The notes beneath the pieces are model-generated. The model was not told where the DNA came from. It worked only from the letters and a program-made list of their open reading frames with translations, and searched no databases. A DNA stretch of 64,000 nt from Streptomyces sp. NBRC 110611. Its GTDB lineage: Bacteria; Actinomycetota; Actinomycetes; Streptomycetales; Streptomycetaceae. The DNA lies in the NCBI RefSeq assembly GCF_001590865.1, contig NZ_BBUY01000007.1:226829-290828 (forward strand). The letters run 5' to 3'. Every line of letters starts with the position of its first letter. The stretch's first letter is position 1. This document shows, piece after piece, positions 46,861 through 55,008 of the stretch. The translations under genes were made by a program, and so were the position numbers.

Positions 46861-48129
46861 TCAGGCGCAGTCGCGGACCGCGCGGCCGAGGACGCGCAGG
46901 CCCTCGTCCAGCTCCTCGGGGGTGGTCGTCAGGGCCGGCAGCAGCTTGACGACCTCGCTCTCCGGGCCGGAGGTCTCGATCAGCAGACCCAGCTCGAAGG
47001 CGCGCTTGGCGATCTTTCCGGCGAGGCTCTTGTCGTTGCACTCCAGGCCCCACACCAGACCGCGGCCGCGGTACTCGGCGAAGGTGTCCGGGTGCTCCTC
47101 GACGAGGGCCCTCAGGTGTGCTTCGACGATCTCACCGCGGGCCAGGGTCTGCTTCTCCATCTGGCCGTCGGCCCAGTAGGTGTCCAGCGCCGCGGCGGCG
47201 GTGACGAACGCCGGGTTGTTGCCGCGGAAGGTGCCGTTGTGCTCGCCCGGCTCCCAGATGTCCAGCTCGGGCTTGAACAGGGTGAGCGCGAGCGGCAGGC
47301 CGTAGCCGCTGATGGACTTGGAGACGGTGACGATGTCCGGCACGATGCCCGCCTCCTCGAAGGAGAAGAAGGCACCCGTACGGCCGCAGCCCATCTGGAT
47401 GTCGTCGACGATCAGCAGCATGTCCTGGCGCCGGCACAGCGCGGCCAGCGCGCGCAGCCACTCGGGGCGCGCCACGTTGATGCCGCCCTCGCCCTGGACC
47501 GTCTCGACGATCACGGCGGCGGGCTTGTTGAGGCCGGAGCCCTGGTCCTCCAGCAGGCGCTCGAACCACAGGAAGTCGGGGGTCTGCCCGTCCAGGTAGT
47601 GGTCGAACGGCATCGGGGTGCCGTGCACCAGCGGGATGCCGGCGCCGGCCCGCTTCATGGAGTTGCCGGTGACCGCGAGCGCGCCCAGCGACATGCCGTG
47701 GAAGGCGTTGGTGAAGGACACGATCGACTCGCGGCCCTTGACCTTCCGGGCCAGCTTCAGCGCGGCCTCGACGGAGTTGGCGCCCGTCGGGCCCGGGAAC
47801 ATGACCTTGTAGGGCAGGTCGCGCGGCCGCAGGACGATGTTCTGGAACGACTCCAGGAACGCCCGCTTGGCCGTGGTGGACATGTCCAGGCCGTGGGTGA
47901 TGCCGTCCCGCTCGATGTAGTCGATCAGGGCGCGTTTGAGGACCGGGTTGTTGTGGCCGTAGTTGAGCGATCCGGCACCGGCGAAGAAGTCGAGGTAGGT
48001 GTGCCCGTCCTCGTCGGTCAGCCGGCTGCCCTGCGCGCGGTCGAAGACGGTGGGCCAGCCACGGCAGTAGCTGCGCACCTCCGACTCAACGGTCTCGAAG
48101 ACGCTCAGATCGGGCTGGGTGATGGTCAC
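46861..48129 (-). CDS. ectB: Diaminobutyrate-2-oxoglutarate transaminase
   Basis: The 422-residue class III aminotransferase starts at GTG 48129 behind aggagcatgct. Motifs are FFAGAGSLNYGHNNP, IVDDIQMGCGRTG, and the PLP lysine in TVSKSISGYGLPLA. It makes L-2,4-diaminobutyrate from aspartate semialdehyde. Confidence 0.97.
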   Translation of the reverse strand: MTITQPDLSVFETVESEVRSYCRGWPTVFDRAQGSRLTDEDGHTYLDFFAGAGSLNYGHNNPVLKRALIDYIERDGITHGLDMSTTAKRAFLESFQNIVLRPRDLPYKVMFPGPTGANSVEAALKLARKVKGRESIVSFTNAFHGMSLGALAVTGNSMKRAGAGIPLVHGTPMPFDHYLDGQTPDFLWFERLLEDQGSGLNKPAAVIVETVQGEGGINVARPEWLRALAALCRRQDMLLIVDDIQMGCGRTGAFFSFEEAGIVPDIVTVSKSISGYGLPLALTLFKPELDIWEPGEHNGTFRGNNPAFVTAAAALDTYWADGQMEKQTLARGEIVEAHLRALVEEHPDTFAEYRGRGLVWGLECNDKSLAGKIAKRAFELGLLIETSGPESEVVKLLPALTTTPEELDEGLRVLGRAVRDCA

Positions 48130-48236
48130 AGCATGCTCCTGGGAGATGAGTGCGGGGATGAGAAAGTCTGTGTTCCGGGGCGCCGCGGCCGCTGTTCCGG
48201 GCCGGGGTGCCGGGCCGGGGTGCGGGGTGCGGGGTG

Positions 48237-48800
48237 TTACCGCCCGGGGGCCGACGGTGTGAACGGGCCTATGAGGTGGAGCACCTCCGGCTCGTGGCCC
48301 TGCTCGGGGAACAGCCCCGCGTCGAAGAGCACCTCGCGTCTGACCGGCACCGAGTGCCGCTCGGCGAAGGAGGCGAACAGCCGGTTGGACGCGGCGTTGC
48401 CGGGGGTGATGGTGGTTTCGACGAAGCGGATGTCCAGCTTGTCCAGAGCGCGGAGGGTGAGCTCGTCGAGGAGCGCGGCCGCCAGCCCCTTGCCGCGGTG
48501 CGCGTCGTCGACGGCGATCTGCCAGACGACGAGGGTCTCCGGGCGCTCGGGGCGGACGTAGCCGGTGAGGAAGGCGGCCGGCTCCCCCTCCCCGTCGCGG
48601 GCGACGACGGAGGTGGCGGCGAAGTCGCGACACCACAGGAGGTAGCTGTACGACGAGTTGAGGTCCAGCGCCTTCGAGTCGCGGGCGATACGCCAGATCG
48701 CGGCTCCGTCCGCCACTCGGGGGGTGTCGAGCTTGAAGCCCTCCGGCAATTCTCTGATATCGCTTCGGGCACGTGCATGGGCTGCTTGTGCGGCGGTCAT
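48237..48800 (-). CDS. ectA: L-2,4-diaminobutyrate acetyltransferase
   Basis: A 187-residue GNAT protein if started at ATG 48800. Motifs are SSYSYLLWCRDFAATSVVAR, WQIAVDDAHRGKGLAAALLDEL and TTITPGNAASNRLFASFAERH. It is the first gene of the ect operon. No ribosome site precedes ATG 48800; a TAAATT 7 bases upstream could be a -10 giving a leaderless mRNA. ATG 48836 is an alternative. Ectoine genes are normally induced by salt and heat. Confidence 0.93.
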   Translation of the reverse strand: MTAAQAAHARARSDIRELPEGFKLDTPRVADGAAIWRIARDSKALDLNSSYSYLLWCRDFAATSVVARDGEGEPAAFLTGYVRPERPETLVVWQIAVDDAHRGKGLAAALLDELTLRALDKLDIRFVETTITPGNAASNRLFASFAERHSVPVRREVLFDAGLFPEQGHEPEVLHLIGPFTPSAPGR

Positions 48801-49285
48801 GGAATTGAATTTACCCAGCGGAAAACAAAATTGCATCGCGGGCAGGGGTTACGCGGGAGCGCGGACTGTGTTATCGCGCGGGCGCGCCCGGGCACGCGAC
48901 CGGCTCAAAAAATCTCCCGATTTGCCCGGGAAATTTGGGGTGAAACGGACACTCTGTGTGGTCGGTCACAGCTCGATAACGCCCGCGAGGGGCGTCCGAA
49001 TTGCGGAGCCTGATACTAGCGAAATCTTGGCGTTTGAGCTGTGGAAAAGCGGGCAGAAGAATACGGGAAGCTGCGCTTCCGGAGAATGGGGAATTCGCCC
49101 CGAGAAGGACCACGGAGACCGCCGGAAGCCCTATGGAAACCCGGGTATCAGGCCCCTGACAAGCCTATGGCGGGATCTGTAAGAACATACGGCGGGATTT
49201 CGGCGGGATTTAAGCGAACGCCGCGGGAATACCGAGGGCGACGCGCTCCCTCCACCCGTCCGGCCACGCGGCCTAAAGTGCCTGT
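48801..49285. other. Divergent intergenic region ectA / amidohydrolase, relatively AT-rich
   Basis: About 485 bases with clearly lower G+C than the neighbours and no convincing gene. On the ectA strand, GTTT and GGGCAA (48922-48946, spacing 15) resemble the stress sigma-B pattern, and GGGTAAAT lies directly before ectA. On the other strand TAAAGT (49274-49279) ends 6 bases before the amidohydrolase ATG. Direct cggcgggattt repeats occur at 49189-49212. The promoter readings are weak. Confidence 0.45.
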
Positions 49286-50386
49286 ATGACGTCCATGAGC
49301 GAAGGTGCGGTGCTGCACCTCAAGGGGAGGGTCCTCGTCGGACCGGACTATGTACGCGACGAGCTGTGGGTCGTCGACGGCCGGGTCACCTACGACCGTC
49401 CGGCCATGGCACGCGATGCCACCACGGTGCAGGGCTGGGTGCTGCCCGGCCTGGTCGACGCCCACTGCCACGTCGGGCTGGACGCCCACGGCCCGGTGGA
49501 CGCCCCCACCAGCGAAAAACAGGCGCTCACCGACCGTGACGCCGGCGCCCTGCTGATCCGCGACGCCGGCTCCCCCTCCGATACCCGCTGGATCGACGAC
49601 CGCCCGGACCTCCCGCGGATCATCCGCGCCGGCCGCCATATCGCCCGCACCAAGCGCTACATCCGCAACTACGCCCACGAGATCGAGCCCGAGGACCTGG
49701 TCGCCTACGTCGCCCAGGAGGCCCGCCGCGGCGACGGCTGGGTCAAACTTGTCGGCGACTGGATCGACCGCTCCACCGGCGACCTCTCCGCCTGCTGGCC
49801 CCGCGGCGCCGTCGAGGCCGCCATCGCCGAGGCGCACCGGCTCGGCGCACGGGTCACCGCCCACTGCTTCGCCGAGGAGACCCTCGCCCCGCTCGTCGAG
49901 GCCGGCATCGACTGCGTCGAGCACGCCACCGGACTCACCGAGGACACCATCCCGCTGTTCGCCGAGCGCGGTGTCGCCATCGTCCCCACCCTCGTCAACA
50001 TCGCCACGTTCCCGCAGCTCGCGGACGGCGGCGCGGCGAAGTACCCGCGCTGGGCGGACCATATGCGACGCCTCCACGCGCGCCGCTACGACACCGTACG
50101 GGCCGCCTACGACGCCGGTGTGCCCGTCTTCGCCGGCACCGACGCCGGCGGCTCCCTGGCCCATGGCCTGGTCGCGGACGAGGTCGTCGAGCTGACGAAG
50201 GCCGGGCTGCCCGCCGTCGCCGCCCTCTCCGCCACCACCTGGGGCGCCCGCGACTGGCTCGGCCGCCCCGGCCTCACCGAAGGCGCCTCCGCCGACCTGG
50301 TGGTCTACGAGAGCGACCCGCGCGCCGATGTCCGCGTCCTCGCGGCGCCACGCCGGGTGGTCCTGCGGGGCCGGGTCGTCGGTTAG
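49286..50386 (+). CDS. Metal-dependent amidohydrolase
   Basis: The 366-residue product has the metal site HCHVGL (in WVLPGLVDAHCHVGLDAHG), the lysine GWVKLVGDW, AHCF, EHATG and GTDAGG. This is a full imidazolonepropionase/prolidase-like amidohydrolase. The substrate is unknown. The ATG is 6 bases after a TAAAGT -10 element and lacks a ribosome site, so the mRNA is probably leaderless. Its TAG stop (50384-50386) is made of the TA target and the first G of the palindromic element that follows. Confidence 0.9.
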   Translation: MTSMSEGAVLHLKGRVLVGPDYVRDELWVVDGRVTYDRPAMARDATTVQGWVLPGLVDAHCHVGLDAHGPVDAPTSEKQALTDRDAGALLIRDAGSPSDTRWIDDRPDLPRIIRAGRHIARTKRYIRNYAHEIEPEDLVAYVAQEARRGDGWVKLVGDWIDRSTGDLSACWPRGAVEAAIAEAHRLGARVTAHCFAEETLAPLVEAGIDCVEHATGLTEDTIPLFAERGVAIVPTLVNIATFPQLADGGAAKYPRWADHMRRLHARRYDTVRAAYDAGVPVFAGTDAGGSLAHGLVADEVVELTKAGLPAVAALSATTWGARDWLGRPGLTEGASADLVVYESDPRADVRVLAAPRRVVLRGRVVG

Positions 50387-50549
50387 GGCCTGTCCGATGG
50401 GTCCGCGTGGGCCCGCGGCGTCTGGCGCCGCACCTCGCGGCGTTGTCGCATCACCCACGGACATCCAGTCCGCGGGCAATGCTCCGCCTTGCGATGCACG
50501 GCGCCAGACGCCGCGGGCTGATCCACGCCGACCCATCGGACAGGCCCTA
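50384..50549. mobile_element. MITE-like palindromic element between convergent genes
   Basis: The terminal inverted repeats gggcctgtccgatgggt (50386-50402) and acccatcggacaggccc (50531-50547) are perfect, 17 bp, flanked by TA on both sides (50384-50385 and 50548-50549). A second inner pair (cccgcggcgtctggcgccg / cggcgccagacgccgcggg) extends the palindrome. There is no coding frame. Size, repeats and TA duplication are those of a miniature inverted-repeat element moved by an IS5/IS427- or IS630-type transposase; the parent is not in this window. Confidence 0.82.
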
Positions 50550-50948
50550 GGGCGTGTGCCGGGCGTCCCCCCGCTCCGCCTCGGCGGCCCGCAGCAGGGC
50601 GTCCACCAGCCCCGGGAACCGCGTCTCCAGGTCGGCGCGGCGCAGTGAGAGGTAGCGTTCCCGGCCGATCCGGCGGGTGTGCGTCCAGCCCGCCGTCCGC
50701 AGGATCCGGAAGTGGTACGAGCCGGTGGCGCGGGTGACCGGCAGCTCGATGTCCCCGCAGCCGGCCTCGCCGTCCGCGGCCAGCCGCCGGACGATCTCCC
50801 GGCGCAGCGGGTCGCTGAACGCCTGCAACAGCTCGCCGAGGCGGATCCGGTCGGTCTCCGGCTGGTCCGCGTCGGCGGGCGGGGAGGAGGCCGGCGGGGG
50901 AGACGGTGTGGGCGGGGGAGGGGGTGTGGGGCGTTCGGTACCGGGCAT
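50547..50948 (-). CDS. ArsR-family transcriptional regulator
   Basis: The 133-residue product starts at ATG 50948. It has a Pro-rich start (TPPPPPTPSPPPASSPP), then a winged HTH: LGELLQAFSDPLRREIVRRL, RATGSYHFRILRTAGW, and the wing RRIGRERYLSLRR. No clear metal-binding cysteine cluster is present, so the signal is probably not a metal. It is divergent from the IacB-like gene. Its TAG stop is formed by the edge of the palindromic element. Confidence 0.88.
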   Translation of the reverse strand: MPGTERPTPPPPPTPSPPPASSPPADADQPETDRIRLGELLQAFSDPLRREIVRRLAADGEAGCGDIELPVTRATGSYHFRILRTAGWTHTRRIGRERYLSLRRADLETRFPGLVDALLRAAEAERGDARHTP

Positions 50949-51034
50949 TGTTCGAGGACTCTCTAACTGAGTGCTAACGTTCGCGATCGCGAATACGTTT
51001 CGATGATCCTCTAAGCATTCTCCCCGAGGCCCTG

Positions 51035-51397
51035 ATGACCGACACCCCCGGCGCCCCGCTGCGCACACTCTTCTGCATCGGCGTGACGCAGGACTTCTTC
51101 GCCGCCGACGACGCCACCCGCGCCTCCGTCGCCGCCGCCCTCCCGCCCGCCTTCGACCGGCTCGCCGAACGCTTCGGTGTGCAGGTGCTCGGCACCATGG
51201 ACGACGACCGGCTGATGGTCGGCGCCTCCACCGCGTGGCCCTGGACGTCGTACCTGCTCGCCGACGTCCCCGACCTGGACACCGTCTCCCGGATCTGCGG
51301 CATCGTCCGCGACACCGAGGTGGGCGACGGCCGGCTCTGGCGCTATCTGCGCATCGAGGCCAGGGTCGGCCGCCCGCTGTTCTTCGGCACCGCCTGA
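51035..51397 (+). CDS. IacB-like hypothetical protein
   Basis: The 120-residue product begins MTDTPGAPLRTLFCIGVTQDFF and has GVQVLGTMDDDRLMVGAS, SYLLADVPDLDTVSRIC and RLWRYLRIEARVGRPLFFG. It resembles IacB, the small protein of unknown role in indole-3-acetate degradation clusters. The SDR gene follows directly, and an ArsR gene is divergent. The rest of an iac cluster is absent. Confidence 0.65.
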   Translation: MTDTPGAPLRTLFCIGVTQDFFAADDATRASVAAALPPAFDRLAERFGVQVLGTMDDDRLMVGASTAWPWTSYLLADVPDLDTVSRICGIVRDTEVGDGRLWRYLRIEARVGRPLFFGTA

Positions 51398-51400
51398 TCT

Positions 51401-51480
51401 CCCCGCAAGGCGCGCGTCCCCCCGGGAAGGCCTGCGCCCCCCCGGAAAGGCCCGCGTCTCCTCAGAAAGGCCCGCACGTG
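51401..51480. repeat. Four tandem 20-bp repeats ending at a start codon
   Basis: Units at 51401, 51421, 51441 and 51461 each contain (g/a)aaggcccgcg-like cores at the same offset. The last unit provides the ribosome site (aaagg) and the GTG start codon (51478-51480) of the SDR gene. Earlier units carry the same ribosome-site-like core without a start codon. Confidence 0.85.
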
Positions 51481-52224
51481 CTCGACACCGGCCTCGCCGG
51501 CCGCACCGTACTGATCACCGGCAGCGCCCAGGGGCTCGGCGCCGCTCTCGTCCGCGCGTTCCTCGACGAAGGCGCGTACCTCGCCGCCCTCGACATCGAC
51601 GAGACCGCCAACCGCGAGCTGGCCGCCGCCCTCGACCCCTCGGGCGCGCGCATCCTGCCGGTCCGCGCCGACCTGTCCGACCCCGGGGCGATCGCTGCCG
51701 CGTGTGAGGAGATCCAGGCCTGGCGCCCGGTCGACGTTCTGGTCAACAACGCCGCCCGGCCGCTCGCCAAGACGCTGTGGGAGATCACCCCCGAGGAGTG
51801 GGACGAGGTCTTCGCGGTCAATCTGCGCGCGGTCTTCCTGCTCACCCGCGCCCTCGCCGCCGGCATGTGCGAGCGCGGCTTCGGACGCATCGTCAACATG
51901 GCCTCCATCGCCGGGCAGACGCCCCGTCCCACCGGCGCCGCCTACGGCACCGCCAAGGCCGGGCTGCTCGCGCTCACCCGGGTCTTCGCCGCCGAACTCG
52001 CCCCGTACGGCGTCACGGTGAACGCGGTCGCCCCCGCCATGATCGATACGCCCATGGTCCGCTCGGTCGGCCCGGACACGCTCGCGGCCCTCACCGCCCA
52101 GGTCCCGCTCGGCCGGATCGCCACCCCGGAGGAGGTGGCCCGGGTCGCGGTCTTCCTGGCCTCGCGGGAGTCGTTCGTCACCGGTGCCACCTACGACGTC
52201 AACGGCGGAGCCCTGATGCGGTGA
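51478..52224 (+). CDS. Short-chain dehydrogenase/reductase
   Basis: The 248-residue classical SDR has the NAD(P) loop TGSAQGLGAALVRAF, NNAARPL, catalytic Ser in NMASIAG and YGTAK with catalytic Tyr and Lys, and the C-terminal GATYDVNGGALM. GTG start at 51478. D-I-D after the second strand (ALDIDE) favours NAD. Substrate unknown; it could correspond to IacE, the SDR of the indole-acetate pathway, given the IacB-like neighbour. Confidence 0.92.
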   Translation: MLDTGLAGRTVLITGSAQGLGAALVRAFLDEGAYLAALDIDETANRELAAALDPSGARILPVRADLSDPGAIAAACEEIQAWRPVDVLVNNAARPLAKTLWEITPEEWDEVFAVNLRAVFLLTRALAAGMCERGFGRIVNMASIAGQTPRPTGAAYGTAKAGLLALTRVFAAELAPYGVTVNAVAPAMIDTPMVRSVGPDTLAALTAQVPLGRIATPEEVARVAVFLASRESFVTGATYDVNGGALMR

Positions 52225-52448
52225 CGGCGCCGCCGCCCGTGGGTGGGGCGGCTGGGGCGGGAGAGGCGTGCCGCACCACAGGAATCGAATGAAGGCGCGA
52301 AACCCACCCGTTGGAGTGAACTGCCCCCACGTTGCCACCCGTTCACCCTCGGTACGGACACGATGTGCGGGTCGAGGTCGTCGGCCCGCGTGATGTCCCC
52401 CATTGGCGCGGCCGACGGCTCCACTTCTCTCGTGGGGGTTCCACACAC

Positions 52449-53525
52449 GTGTCCAGCAGTTCCACCACCTCCTACGGCATGCCCAGGCGCCTCGCCACGG
52501 CCTTCGTCGCCACGGCGCTCACGGCCGGTCCCGCCGTCCTGCTCGGTGCCGCGCCCGCCCATGCCGCCGGAGAGCACGGCCCGGCCGGCGGCACCGCCGA
52601 CGCGGTCGTGCTGCGTGCCGGCCTGAACGTCGGCCTGCTCAACAAGACGCTCGACGTCCCGCTGAACGTCGCTCTCAACGACGTGCACGCCCCGGCCACC
52701 GAGGCCAGGACCACGCTCACCGCCAAGCTCGACGGCGTCGACCAGGGCAAGCCGGTCAACGTACTGCGCGCCGATGTCGCCACCGCCCGCGCCGCCGCCG
52801 ACCGCGGCCGGAACGAGGGCTACGCCAACCTGGTCAAGGCCAAGGTGCACCTGCCCGGCCTGCCGCTGCTGTCGCTGATCGAGGTCCAGCAGGTCACCGC
52901 CAAGGCGGTGTGCGAGGCCGGCGGCCGGACGCGCGCCGAGTCCAATGTGCTCGGCCCCGTCCAGGTCCTGGGCAAGAAGGTGACGCTCACGGCGGGCGGC
53001 ACGACGGACGTCAAGGTGCCCGACGTGGGCGAGGTCCGGCTCGACCTGTCCAAGAAGAGCCACACGTCCAAGAACGCCGCGGCCACCGCGCTCGAACTGA
53101 ACGTCTCGGTCAACCCGGCGAAGCTGAACGTCGCCGATGTGCGGGGCAAGGTCGTTCTTGCCGAAGCGAAGTGCACCTCGCCGCACGGCAACCCGCCCGA
53201 CGACAACGGTTCCGGCGGCGCGTCGGGCGGCGCTTCCGGTGGCAGCTCCGGGGGCGGTACCACCGGTGGCAGCACGGGTGGTACGGGCAGCACGGGCGGT
53301 AGCGGCGATGGCGGCGCGTCCGGAGGCGGCGACAAGCCCGCCGGGGGCGGTACCCGGGTGAACCAGTCCGGCTCCCGGACCGACACCGAGAACCTCGCGG
53401 AGACCGGCGGCAGTTCGGCCACCCCGTACCTCGCCGGCGGCGCGGCCGTGCTGCTCGCCGCGGGCGCCGGAGCGACGGTCTACGCCCGCCGGCGCCGCGG
53501 CGCCCAGCAGGGCGGCCGCGGCTGA
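52449..53525 (+). CDS. Secreted cell-wall protein with LAETG sortase motif
   Basis: The 358-residue product starts at GTG 52449. It has a signal peptide (TAFVATALTAGPAVLLGAAPAHAA), a domain of about 190 residues with two cysteines (KAVCEAG, EAKCTSP), and a Gly/Ser/Thr stalk of about 80 residues. The sorting signal NLAETGG then precedes a hydrophobic helix and YARRRRG. LAXTG is the motif for class E sortases of streptomycetes, which also anchor chaplins. The protein resembles known SrtE substrates of Streptomyces; its role is unknown. Confidence 0.9.
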   Translation: MSSSSTTSYGMPRRLATAFVATALTAGPAVLLGAAPAHAAGEHGPAGGTADAVVLRAGLNVGLLNKTLDVPLNVALNDVHAPATEARTTLTAKLDGVDQGKPVNVLRADVATARAAADRGRNEGYANLVKAKVHLPGLPLLSLIEVQQVTAKAVCEAGGRTRAESNVLGPVQVLGKKVTLTAGGTTDVKVPDVGEVRLDLSKKSHTSKNAAATALELNVSVNPAKLNVADVRGKVVLAEAKCTSPHGNPPDDNGSGGASGGASGGSSGGGTTGGSTGGTGSTGGSGDGGASGGGDKPAGGGTRVNQSGSRTDTENLAETGGSSATPYLAGGAAVLLAAGAGATVYARRRRGAQQGGRG

Positions 53526-53593
53526 CCGACCCGTACCCCGTTACCCCGTACCCCGTTCCGGTGCTGTGGGGGCGCCGCGTACGGGGTGCGGCC

Positions 53594-53640
53594 CGGGGTG
53601 TGCCGTACCGGCTTCACGCGGTCCGGTACGGCGCACCCCG
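53594..53640. terminator. 18-bp hairpin between convergent genes
   Basis: cggggtgtgccgtaccgg (53594-53611) and ccggtacggcgcaccccg (53623-53640) pair over 18 positions with one G-U type mismatch and an 11-base loop. It lies between the LAETG gene (+) and the end of the cobalamin operon (-). The preceding ccccgttaccccgta repeats (53530-53557) may add further stems. Confidence 0.75.
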
Positions 53641-53700
53641 CACCCTCGCCGGGTCCTCGGAGCGCGTGGAGCGACGGGGGCCCGGCGAGGCGACACCGGG

Positions 53701-55008
53701 TCAGGGCGCCGGGGCCGGGGCATCGCGGGTGATGACTTCGGCCAGGGCAGTCATCAGGCGGTCCGTTGTGGCGCGGTCGCGGACCGCGAGGCGGAGCCAG
53801 TCGGGGCCCAGGCCGGGGAAGGTGTCGCCACGGCGGACCGCGAAACCCCGGGTGCGCAGTGCGGCGCGGACGTCCATCGCGCCCGGCAGCCGGATCAGGA
53901 CGAAGGGCCCCGCCGCCGGACCGGCCACCCGGATCTGCCCGAACTCGCCCAGCCGGGCCAGCAGATGGGCCCGGTCGGTGGCGATCTCCCCGGCGGCGCC
54001 GGCCGCCTCCGCCAGCGCCCGGGGTGCGCTGCACGCCTCGGCGGCGATCAGCGCGGGGCTGGAGACCGGCCACAGCGGCTGGGCCCGCTGGAGGGTGGCC
54101 ACGGTGTCCGGCGCGGCCAGCAGGTAGCCGATACGGAGTCCGGCCAGGCCCCACGTCTTGGTGAGGCTGCGCAGCACGATCAGGCCCGGCAGGTCCGTGC
54201 GACCCGCCAGCGCCTCCCGCTCGCCGGGCACCGCGTCCATGAACGCCTCGTCGACCACCAGCGTCCGGCCGGGCCGGGCCAGTTGGGCCAGCGCATCGGC
54301 GGGGTGCAGCACGGAGGTCGGATTGGTGGGGTTGCCGACGACGACGAGGTCGGCGTCCTCGGGCACCGCGCGCGGATCCAGCCGGAAGCCGTCCCGCTCG
54401 GTGAGCAGTACCCGCCCGACCGTGTGCCCGGCGTCCCGCAGTGCCGCCTCCGGCTCGGTGAACTGCGGGTGGACGACGACCGGTCGGCGAGCCCCGGCGG
54501 CGCGGGCGATCAGGACGAAGGCCTCCGCGGCTCCCGACGTCAGCAGCACCCGCTCCGCGGGCAGGCCGTGCCGCCCGGCGACCGCGGCCCGTGCCACCCG
54601 GTCGTCCGGGTACGCGGCGAGGCCGTCCAGGGAGGCGGCGATCCGCTCCTTGAGCCAGGCGGGGGGAGTGCCGGCACGGACGTTGACGGCCAGATCCGTC
54701 AGGCCGGTCCGGCCGGCCGGGTTGGTCGGACCGGTCAGACCGTTTGGGCCGGTCGGACCGTCCGGGTGGGGCGGACCGGTCGGGTCGGCCGGTGCGGCGT
54801 GTGCGTCACGTACCTCGGCGTCGCCGTGGTGCCGCAGATCCGGCTCGTGGTGCGGTGGCCCGGCCGGCTCCTGCCGGGCGGCGGCGGCAGTGGGGCCGGG
54901 GCTCTCCGGCTGCCCCTGCTGCCCCGGTCGCCACTGCTGTCCTGGCTGTCCCGGCTCTCCCGGTTGTCCGGGCGCGGTGCTCTTCCCGGTGGTCGTCGGC
55001 GTGTTCAC
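53701..55008 (-). CDS. cobC: CobC-like aminotransferase (threonine-phosphate decarboxylase type) with collagen-like insert
   Basis: The 435-residue product starts at GTG 55008, overlapping the cobE stop. The PLP class I/II fold spans residues 105-435: LLTSGAAEAFVLIA, VVGNPTNPTSV, LVVDEAFMD and the PLP lysine in VLRSLTKTWGLAGLRIGY. It should supply the aminopropanol arm or its phosphate precursor in cobalamin synthesis. The first 105 residues are unusual: GQPGEPGQPGQ-type repeats (residues 14-40), then the family segment DLRHHGDAEVRD, then TGPPHPDGPTGPNGLTGP (77-94) before LTDLAVNV. The insert is encoded by tandem ggtcggaccg repeats. Confidence 0.88.
   Translation of the reverse strand: MNTPTTTGKSTAPGQPGEPGQPGQQWRPGQQGQPESPGPTAAAARQEPAGPPHHEPDLRHHGDAEVRDAHAAPADPTGPPHPDGPTGPNGLTGPTNPAGRTGLTDLAVNVRAGTPPAWLKERIAASLDGLAAYPDDRVARAAVAGRHGLPAERVLLTSGAAEAFVLIARAAGARRPVVVHPQFTEPEAALRDAGHTVGRVLLTERDGFRLDPRAVPEDADLVVVGNPTNPTSVLHPADALAQLARPGRTLVVDEAFMDAVPGEREALAGRTDLPGLIVLRSLTKTWGLAGLRIGYLLAAPDTVATLQRAQPLWPVSSPALIAAEACSAPRALAEAAGAAGEIATDRAHLLARLGEFGQIRVAGPAAGPFVLIRLPGAMDVRAALRTRGFAVRRGDTFPGLGPDWLRLAVRDRATTDRLMTALAEVITRDAPAPAP

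Noticed and set aside
49041..49285. Open frames in the ectA/amidohydrolase intergenic region
   Set aside because: Third-position G+C is not coding-like, products have no domain, and starts lack ribosome sites.
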